DNA from: Bacteroidetes bacterium UBA6063
GTDB lineage: Bacteria; Bacteroidota; Bacteroidia; NS11-12g; UBA9320
Length of the DNA stretch: 20,278 nt
Reading direction: 5' to 3'
Assembly (NCBI GenBank): GCA_002428905.1
Contig: DIYD01000341.1
Span: 1 to 20,278, forward strand
Below the pieces are notes generated by a model. That model was given only the letters and a program-made list of their open reading frames with translations. It did no database searches and was not told where the DNA came from. A program made the translations under genes and the position numbers. This document shows positions 15,063 through 20,278 of the stretch, piece by piece (position 1 is the first letter of the stretch; each line of letters begins with the position of its first letter).

Positions 15063-16404
15063 AATAGTGTCGGCTTAAATCAGTCAGTAAAAATAAGAGA
15101 TTCACTATACACAGTATGTTGATTATTGTAGTACCGAGGGTTCCTACAAATCGGAGTCGGTTTTTCAACGTTTTCAAGCCCACGACCAGGAAATAGGTAA
15201 TGGAGACCAGGGCAGGTAACATGAATATGGATTTTATACAGCCGAAGTCACGGTAGTCGTAGCTGTATTTAATGTTAAATGCCAGATAACCAAAGAGCAA
15301 ACCAAGGTGTATTAATGGTATTGCCCAGCTCGATTGGTCTCGCCACGATTCAAAAAGGTTTCGTGCGCCTCTACCAATGCCAAGTAGAAATACACCCAAT
15401 GGGATCAGACCCAGGATGAAAGTGACGCGAACAATGTTAAGCAGGTCGGGATGTTTGTTTTGCCAGGTCACCGGATGTTGCAAAAACTGCGCATGGTAAA
15501 AGGAACCATAAAGCTGGGCCCAAAACGAAGTGCGATGAATCGGGTAGTCGTCACCCGAGTTGACGTTATAGGGGTCTTCCAATAGGCTCCTAAATTGTGT
15601 TTTAAAGTAACTCGACCAAACCGAGGTAATTCCGGGTCGTTTCCAGAATTCCTGACCATTGTCAAACAACGGAGGGCTGCCTGTTTTTATCTGATTGATG
15701 GTGAAAGGATCACCATATTTCTCATAGTTTCTTGAATAATGCGAGTTAAAAACGAGCAACGTGGTAGCAAGGAGCAGGCCAGTATAGATTGGAATGCGCT
15801 GGGTTTTGTGTCTAAAGCTGTAAAGAACCAAAAGTCCACCAATGAGCAGGAACAACGCAATTCCGCTGCCCTTGAAGTGCGGGGCTACATACGCGGTTAG
15901 AAGTAAGATGGTGAACCAGCCTGATTTATGTGTTTTTACGAACTGTAGAAAAGCATAGGTGGCCATAGTTCCAAGTGCGATAATAGTGACATCGTTTGTC
16001 GCCTGCACACTAATACCAAAGAACGCTGGATTAACCAGCCAGAAGCTCATGATTGCATGGTTAATTTCGGGCGTAGTGCTGCTTAAACGGATCAAGAAGA
16101 GATAGAGAATGCCTAACGACAACAACGATAACAGCACATTACCCAATTGCATTTGCGTGTGTATTCCAGGTTTTGAGGTGTTCCCAAACATGCGGGCGAT
16201 AATGGCATGCATTTTATAAAACAACGGTGGTTGAAAGCATTCCCAACACGCGTCTTTGTCACTAATGGTTTGGTTGGTGAGAATGCGTTCTACAACCTCA
16301 GCATGGTCATCATTCGATTCGGTGTTAACCGGTATGAGGTAAATTCGTCCACCAATACCAATAAGCAAACAGATTACAAATACTAACCGAATTAACTGTT
16401 GCAA
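15055..16404 (-). CDS. Polytopic membrane protein, putative GT-C glycosyltransferase
   Basis: A 449-residue integral membrane protein with about nine to eleven hydrophobic helices, the first at about 5-23. The loop after the first helix has DDHAEVVERI near 32-41 and CWECFQPPLFYK near 53-64. An acidic pair followed by a QPPLFY-like motif is typical of the ArnT/PMT-type (GT-C) lipid-linked sugar transferases, in which the first-loop acidic residue is catalytic. A long soluble loop lies at about 215-320. The substrate is unknown. The TTG start at 16404 directly follows the upp TAA in the same frame, so no upstream start is possible, and the next Met would remove the first helix and the DD pair. 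It sits inside the upp-yjjG operon with no evident functional link. Confidence 0.75.
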   Translation of the reverse strand: MQQLIRLVFVICLLIGIGGRIYLIPVNTESNDDHAEVVERILTNQTISDKDACWECFQPPLFYKMHAIIARMFGNTSKPGIHTQMQLGNVLLSLLSLGILYLFLIRLSSTTPEINHAIMSFWLVNPAFFGISVQATNDVTIIALGTMATYAFLQFVKTHKSGWFTILLLTAYVAPHFKGSGIALFLLIGGLLVLYSFRHKTQRIPIYTGLLLATTLLVFNSHYSRNYEKYGDPFTINQIKTGSPPLFDNGQEFWKRPGITSVWSSYFKTQFRSLLEDPYNVNSGDDYPIHRTSFWAQLYGSFYHAQFLQHPVTWQNKHPDLLNIVRVTFILGLIPLGVFLLGIGRGARNLFESWRDQSSWAIPLIHLGLLFGYLAFNIKYSYDYRDFGCIKSIFMLPALVSITYFLVVGLKTLKNRLRFVGTLGTTIINILCIVNLLFLLTDLSRHYFG

Positions 16405-17061
16405 TTAGTTCTGAATTTTTTCTCCAAAACTTAAGTCTCCGGCATCACCTAGTCCGGGAACGATGTAGCCGTGATCATCGAGTGTATCGTCTATGGTCCC
16501 AATCCAAAGTGTGGCGTTCGGGATGTGTTTTTTAATATAGTTTACCCCTTTTTTACTTCCGATAACCGAAACAAGGTGCACATGTTTTGGTGTTCCATAT
16601 TGTAAAAACTGTTCGTAGGTCATCACCAATGACTGACCTGTGGCTATCATAGGATCGGTGAGAATTAAGGTGCGGTCGTCAAGACTGGGCGAAGCAATGT
16701 ACTCTACTTTGATCACAAAATCTCGGGCGTTTACATGGTGTCGGTAGGCCGAAATATAGGCGAGGTCGGCTTGCGTAAATAATTGATTAACACCATGTTG
16801 TAATGGGAGCCCAGCACGTAATACGGTGGCAATAACGGGTTGCTGATCGAGTTCCATCGTGTCGGCCATACCCAAAGGTGTTTCGGTTTGTGTACGGGTA
16901 TAGCCCATTTCTTTGGATATCTCATAAGCCGAAATAAAACCCAAACGTTCTATATTTTGTCTAAACCGACTACGGTCTGTTTGTATAGCCTTGTCTCTCA
17001 ATTCTTTAAGGATTTGATGGACCATCGAATTTTGGAATGAAAGCGTGTTTATCTTAAGCAT
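16405..17061 (-). CDS. upp: Uracil phosphoribosyltransferase
   Basis: Pyrimidine salvage enzyme that makes UMP from uracil and PRPP; 218 residues, slightly longer than the usual 208. The PRPP loop LTDPMIATGQSL is at 134-145. The conserved VLRAGLPL is at 80-87. The C-terminal uracil-binding segment YIVPGLGDAGD lies at 199-209. It is the first gene of a four-gene minus-strand unit: the next gene starts right after its stop. A good promoter is present upstream, divergent from the DUF4783-like gene. Confidence 0.96.
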   Translation of the reverse strand: MLKINTLSFQNSMVHQILKELRDKAIQTDRSRFRQNIERLGFISAYEISKEMGYTRTQTETPLGMADTMELDQQPVIATVLRAGLPLQHGVNQLFTQADLAYISAYRHHVNARDFVIKVEYIASPSLDDRTLILTDPMIATGQSLVMTYEQFLQYGTPKHVHLVSVIGSKKGVNYIKKHIPNATLWIGTIDDTLDDHGYIVPGLGDAGDLSFGEKIQN

Positions 17062-17086
17062 GCCATTCTGGTATGATTTCTGTTTG

Positions 17087-17117
17087 TAAAATTATGGAAG
17101 TTTAATTGATACCCAAA
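17087..17117 (-). promoter_or_regulatory. Promoter of the upp operon
   Basis: On the minus strand TTTG (17117-17114) is followed after 19 bases by TAATTTTA (17094-17087), one mismatch from TAnnTTTG. The predicted start is about 20 bases before the upp ATG. Spacing and position are good. Confidence 0.55.
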
Positions 17118-17140
17118 TCCGCTAAATAGTAAATAACCTT

Positions 17141-17148
17141 TAAATTTG
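17141..17148 (+). promoter_or_regulatory. -7 promoter element of the DUF4783-like/nadC unit
   Basis: TAAATTTG is an exact match to TAnnTTTG. It ends eight bases before the ATG at 17157, so the leader would be about four or five bases. No TTTG or TTG lies at the expected upstream spacing, which lowers confidence. Confidence 0.5.
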
Positions 17149-17156
17149 GCTCCATA

Positions 17157-17564
17157 ATGACGAAAGTTAAAACCATAGGTTTGTTGGGCTTGTGCCTGAT
17201 CATATTCACTACCTTTACGGGGTTTACCCATCCTCAACAAGACATTTTTGTTGACATCGAATCGGCAATAGCCGGAGGTGATGCCAAACAATTTGCCCGT
17301 TATCTGAGTAGTAGTGTTGAGTTGGAACTTCCAGGTGAAGTGGAAGGCATTTATTCGAAGCAACAGACCGTGGCCATACTCAATCGTTTTTTTAACAGAT
17401 TTCCACCATCCGGGTTCAAAATTGTGCATCAGGGGAGTTCGGCTTCTGGCAGTAGATTTGCCGTAGGAGATTATACAACCGGAGAAGAGAAAACGTTTCG
17501 AGTTACCGTATTTATTAAGAAAACTGGTTCAAATTATTTGATCGAAGAGATCGAATTTGAATAG
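17157..17564 (+). CDS. Exported DUF4783-like protein
   Basis: A 135-residue protein with an N-terminal signal peptide (about residues 1-25, hydrophobic core IGLLGLCLIIFTTF), so it acts outside the cytoplasm. The mature part has helix-then-strand features: DIESAIAGGDAKQFARYLS, then ILNRFFNRFPPSGF, then strands ending in YLIEEIEFE. This pattern suggests an NTF2-like cone fold. The sequence and position match what I remember as DUF4783, a Bacteroidota family often found beside nadC, but its function is not known to me. nadC begins 15 bases downstream, so the two are likely co-transcribed. The fold is inference. Confidence 0.85.
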   Translation: MTKVKTIGLLGLCLIIFTTFTGFTHPQQDIFVDIESAIAGGDAKQFARYLSSSVELELPGEVEGIYSKQQTVAILNRFFNRFPPSGFKIVHQGSSASGSRFAVGDYTTGEEKTFRVTVFIKKTGSNYLIEEIEFE

Positions 17565-17579
17565 ATTTGTTGTTGCGTT

Positions 17580-18431
17580 ATGGACTTCAACAGCAAAGAA
17601 ACTTTACAGTTTATTTTACAGGCATTCAACGAGGATATAAAAGATGGAGATCATTCATCCTTAGCCTCGATTCCACAAGGAACAAAAGGCAAAGCCAAGT
17701 TACTTTTTAAGGACAACGGCATTGTTGCCGGTATTGAGTTGGCTCAGGTTATTCTCAGGCAGTTAGATTCTACCATCCAGTTTGAAGTGTTCAATCAGGA
17801 TGGGGATGAAGTGAACAACGGCGATATTGGTTTCATCGTTGAAGGCAGTGTTCATGCCATTCTTGCCGGTGAACGCCTGTTGTTGAATTGTATGCAACGC
17901 TTATCGGGTATTGCCACATACACCAATAACCTGGTAAAACTTATGGGCGATTCAACATCCAAGCTCCTGGATACCCGAAAGACCACACCTAATCTTCGAT
18001 TTTTAGAAAAGTGGGCCGTGACCGTGGGTGGTGGACATAATCACAGAATCGGATTGTATGATATGATTATGCTGAAAGATAATCACATCGACTATGCGGG
18101 AGGAGTAACCCAGGCCATTGAACAGACTAAGGCCTACTTGCAGAAGAACAATCTTGATCTAAAAGTGGAAGTCGAGACCAGAAATCTTTCTGAGATAAAA
18201 GAGGTTTTGGCCTGTGGTGGAGTTCATCGTGTAATGCTGGATAATTTTTCTCCTGAGCAGATTATCGAAGGTTTAAGGTTAATAGATGGTAGGGTAGAAA
18301 CCGAAGCAAGTGGGGGAATCAATGAGACAAACCTCGCGGCCTATGCAGCCACCAATGTGGATTATATCAGTATTGGCGCTCTAACCCACTCCGTTAAGAG
18401 CTTGGATATCAGTCTGAAAGAGACGGATTAA
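17580..18431 (+). CDS. nadC: Nicotinate-nucleotide pyrophosphorylase (quinolinate phosphoribosyltransferase)
   Basis: Converts quinolinate and PRPP to nicotinate mononucleotide in de novo NAD synthesis. It has 283 residues, the standard size. Signatures in order are ERLLLNCMQRLSGIAT (98-113), DTRKTTPNLR (131-140), GGGHNHRIGLYD (150-161), LKDNHI (165-170), EVET (197-200), MLDN (219-222), EASGGI (242-247) and SIGALTHS (264-271). Together these supply the basic quinolinate pocket and the phosphate site. nadA and nadB are not in the window. The last 23 bases overlap the 3' end of the converging hydrolase gene. Confidence 0.97.
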   Translation: MDFNSKETLQFILQAFNEDIKDGDHSSLASIPQGTKGKAKLLFKDNGIVAGIELAQVILRQLDSTIQFEVFNQDGDEVNNGDIGFIVEGSVHAILAGERLLLNCMQRLSGIATYTNNLVKLMGDSTSKLLDTRKTTPNLRFLEKWAVTVGGGHNHRIGLYDMIMLKDNHIDYAGGVTQAIEQTKAYLQKNNLDLKVEVETRNLSEIKEVLACGGVHRVMLDNFSPEQIIEGLRLIDGRVETEASGGINETNLAAYAATNVDYISIGALTHSVKSLDISLKETD

Positions 18432-19065
18432 ACAATTCGGTTCTAAATCGATCAAATTCTTGTTTTGGTATGCTGTGCCCACCTGTATATTCAAACAGTT
18501 TGGGTGTAAGGCTATTATCCTTGAAAAAATCAAGTTGAGTTTGCCAAGATTCTTCGGTGCGGAAAACGTCCTCGTTATCGTAGGCCAGAAATATTTCAGT
18601 GTCTCTGAGATTTGCTGTGCCCGCCACCAGGTCGATGTCATTTGGGAATGCACCGGCCCATAATGTAAGTGAAGCCGATTTTATGTTGCCATCTGCTACC
18701 CATCTGCACGCTGTTGCAACACCCTGGGAGAAACCAAGGATGTGGACCTTTTGATGCGGTTGTGTTAGTTGATGAGCAACGTTGTTCAAATAGTTTAAAT
18801 AGTCAAATATGTCACTAAGGCGATCTTCTTTGGTCATCCAACTGGCAACTACATCACCGTAAAAACCTTTGCGATAGAATCGATGGAATCCTTCGGGCGC
18901 AATCACAGCTGTATTGTCATCAACCAGATGTTCAAATTCGCGAACAAAGCTGTTGGCCAATTGAGCATAGCCGTGCAATACAATCCAGACATCATTCGCT
19001 AGTCGTGGATCTCCTAAAACGAAAACGCGTGCCGTTTTCTCCGTTTTGAACTCGATTTTTTGCAT
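18409..19065 (-). CDS. Alpha/beta hydrolase, phospholipase/carboxylesterase family
   Basis: A 218-residue cytosolic serine hydrolase without a signal peptide. The nucleophile elbow GFSQG is at 111-115 with S113. HGY at 31-33 supplies the oxyanion region. H197 in GGHSIP is the likely catalytic His, and D163 or D166 in YDNEDVF the acid. This is the pattern of the YpfH/acyl-protein-thioesterase group, which acts on short acyl esters. The natural substrate is not evident. The 3' end overlaps nadC by 23 bases tail to tail. Its start faces folA across a 78-base region that holds a 14-base-period repeat. Confidence 0.88.
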   Translation of the reverse strand: MQKIEFKTEKTARVFVLGDPRLANDVWIVLHGYAQLANSFVREFEHLVDDNTAVIAPEGFHRFYRKGFYGDVVASWMTKEDRLSDIFDYLNYLNNVAHQLTQPHQKVHILGFSQGVATACRWVADGNIKSASLTLWAGAFPNDIDLVAGTANLRDTEIFLAYDNEDVFRTEESWQTQLDFFKDNSLTPKLFEYTGGHSIPKQEFDRFRTELFNPSLSD

Positions 19066-19102
19066 AAGAATTCCACAAATTAAATTCCGGTTGAAGAATT
19101 CC
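19066..19102. repeat. Three 9-base direct repeats at 14-base period, hydrolase/folA intergenic region
   Basis: AAGAATTCC at 19066-19074 and 19094-19102 are identical. TTAAATTCC at 19080-19088 lies exactly midway and matches seven of nine positions. The units are separated by five bases each. They fill the region just upstream of the hydrolase ATG and about 40 bases before folA. A binding-site array or chance AT-rich similarity are both possible. Confidence 0.45.
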
Positions 19103-19143
19103 TCCTACTAAAACCGAATTTTGAGCCATATTTATAACGGATT

Positions 19144-19638
19144 ATGAAAATCTCCATAATTGTAGCGATCGCCGAAAATAGGGCTATTGGAAAAGACAAT
19201 CAGCTCTTGTGGCACATTAGCGACGACTTAAAGTTGTTTAAACGCACAACGTTGGATCACGTCATTATTATGGGGCGAAAGAGTTACGAGTCGATCGGAA
19301 GACCTTTGCCCAGAAGAACGAACGTGGTGATCACCCGGAAAAAAGATTACCAACCCGAAGGTGTGTTGGTCTTTTCGTCCTTAAATGCGGCATTCGATTA
19401 TTTCAGAAACAAGGAAGACGAGGTCTTTGTGATCGGTGGCGGACAGATTTATCGTCAAAGTTTGGATGATGCACACGTACTGCATGTGTCGCACGTGAAC
19501 ACCAATGTGGAAGATGCGGATACGTTTTTCCCCCGTGTGAAATGGGACGAATGGAAAGAGGTATATCATGAGTCGTACGAGCAGACCGACAAGAATGATC
19601 ATGCCTTTGACTACAAGGTTTATGAGCGCAGGGCCTAA
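19144..19638 (+). CDS. folA: Dihydrofolate reductase
   Basis: NADPH-dependent enzyme that makes tetrahydrofolate for thymidylate and purine synthesis; 164 residues, typical of chromosomal DHFR. IVAIAENRAIGKDNQLLWHI covers the Met20-loop region. W23 and D28 match the conserved Trp22 and catalytic Asp27 of the E. coli enzyme, and F32 matches Phe31. MGRKSYESIGRPLP (43-56) and the NADPH-binding IGGGQIY (97-103) follow. The position equivalent to E. coli Pro21 is Leu, which I remember as common in this phylum, so it should not be read as acquired trimethoprim resistance. thyA is not next to it here. The stop overlaps the converging P450 stop by four bases. Confidence 0.96.
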   Translation: MKISIIVAIAENRAIGKDNQLLWHISDDLKLFKRTTLDHVIIMGRKSYESIGRPLPRRTNVVITRKKDYQPEGVLVFSSLNAAFDYFRNKEDEVFVIGGGQIYRQSLDDAHVLHVSHVNTNVEDADTFFPRVKWDEWKEVYHESYEQTDKNDHAFDYKVYERRA

Positions 19639-20278
19639 GCTCTTTGCTGAATATCCAACTCTATACCGTGCTTTGATTTTATGATAATGCCTGGGGTAAT
19701 TGCTGGTTCTTTGTCTCCGGTATAATGAAACTTTAGGCGTTTGGTAAGATACGCTGTTAGATAGTGCAACTCCATCATGGCCATGGGTTTGCCAATGCAA
19801 ACACGTTCTCCCTGCCCGAAGGGAATATATTGAAATGCCTTCCCCTGGAGACTACCCGTCTCAAAGTGTTTTGGATAAAATGTATTTGGATATTCCCATA
19901 CCGATGGGTCGCGATGCATGGTATAGGTACAGACCATAAAGTACGAACCTGCTTCAAAACGATGGCCGGCAATGACGTCTTCTTGCACACTCTGTCGGTG
20001 GATGGACCAAACAGGAGGATATAGCCGCAGGGCTTCCTGCACAATCATTTTGGTATAGGGAAGCTTGTTCAGTGAGGTGTAAGTGTCCTGGAACTGCTGG
20101 CATTCCTGCCACACAACATCTTGCTCTGATTTATTCGATCCCAGGGCATATAATGTCCAGCTTAGGGCAGAAGCCGTTGTGTCGTAACCGGCAAAAAGTA
20201 AATTGAGTACCTGGTCCTCCATAAGTTGCTCGTCCACTTCGGCATCCAGCAGCATGCCTAATACGCTACCACACCGAT
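19635..20278 (-). CDS. Cytochrome P450, C-terminal part (cut by window edge)
   Basis: Heme-thiolate monooxygenase; only about 213 C-terminal residues are visible, because the frame stays open through the right edge at 20278. An ATG at 20255 is internal, not a start. The oxygen-activating I-helix motif AGYDTTAS is present, then the ExxR pair in EALRL, a YPKHF meander segment, and the heme loop FGQGERVCIG with the axial cysteine. The chain ends about 53 residues after that cysteine, so no reductase domain is fused at the C-terminus and a separate electron donor is needed. The substrate cannot be told. It looks like the soluble bacterial P450s related to CYP102/CYP4-type sequences, at moderate certainty. 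Confidence 0.94.
   Translation of the reverse strand, partial: RCGSVLGMLLDAEVDEQLMEDQVLNLLFAGYDTTASALSWTLYALGSNKSEQDVVWQECQQFQDTYTSLNKLPYTKMIVQEALRLYPPVWSIHRQSVQEDVIAGHRFEAGSYFMVCTYTMHRDPSVWEYPNTFYPKHFETGSLQGKAFQYIPFGQGERVCIGKPMAMMELHYLTAYLTKRLKFHYTGDKEPAITPGIIIKSKHGIELDIQQRA

Noticed and set aside
17049..17429. 126-codon minus-strand open frame across the upp/DUF4783-like divergent region.
   Set aside because: It overlaps the promoters of both genes and lies antisense to the DUF4783-like gene, with no recognisable motif.
19204..19212. Leu at the DHFR position equivalent to E. coli Pro21, a site of trimethoprim-resistance changes.
   Set aside because: I remember Leu here as ordinary in Bacteroidota DHFRs; residue identity alone does not show resistance.

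Overview
The window looks like a stretch of core chromosome from a member of the Bacteroidota, probably a marine-type Flavobacteriia relative. The phylum call rests on several things: promoters of the TTTG/TAnnTTTG type in front of several genes, an RNase Y-ZapA-PheT cluster, a DUF4783-like gene next to nadC, the sequence styles of PNPase, Obg and DHFR, and the near absence of strong Shine-Dalgarno sites. The DNA is somewhat AT-rich and even in composition. I see no insertion sequences, phage genes, tRNA or rRNA genes, CRISPR arrays or signs of recent transfer. No stretch of 300 bases or more lacks a gene.

Layout. 1-1637 (+): adk and obgE. 1634-2986 (-): a two-gene redox operon of a [2Fe-2S] ferredoxin and a ferredoxin-NADP reductase. 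3136-7636 (-): pheT, a 96-residue coiled-coil gene, zapA and rny, tightly packed and closed by an intrinsic terminator. 7797-12717 (+): a membrane-anchored VWA protein, then rpsO and pnp, with terminators after rpsO and after pnp. 12776-13579 (+): murQ. 13576-17061 (-): upp, a GT-C-like membrane protein, yjjG and an exported protein of unknown function, all overlapping or abutting. 17157-18431 (+): a DUF4783-like gene and nadC. 18409-19065 (-): an alpha/beta hydrolase. 19144-19638 (+): folA. 19635 to the edge (-): the C-terminal part of a cytochrome P450.

How the genes work together. Most are housekeeping: nucleotide metabolism (adk, upp, yjjG, folA, nadC), translation and ribosome assembly (obgE, pheT, rpsO), RNA decay (rny, pnp), cell division (zapA and its coiled-coil neighbour) and peptidoglycan recycling (murQ). 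I did not find a clear new biological system. The things most worth a second look are architectural. All four tail-to-tail gene pairs overlap, three of them by exactly four bases at the stop codons. Four genes can only start at TTG. Some promoters lie so close to their start codons that the mRNA leader would be almost absent. A 14-base-period repeat lies in the hydrolase/folA divergent region, and an inverted repeat lies over the reductase promoter. Other points are the Arg-Asp-Asn repeat tail of PNPase, the ZapA-linked coiled-coil gene, and the pairing of uracil salvage with a pyrimidine house-cleaning nucleotidase.
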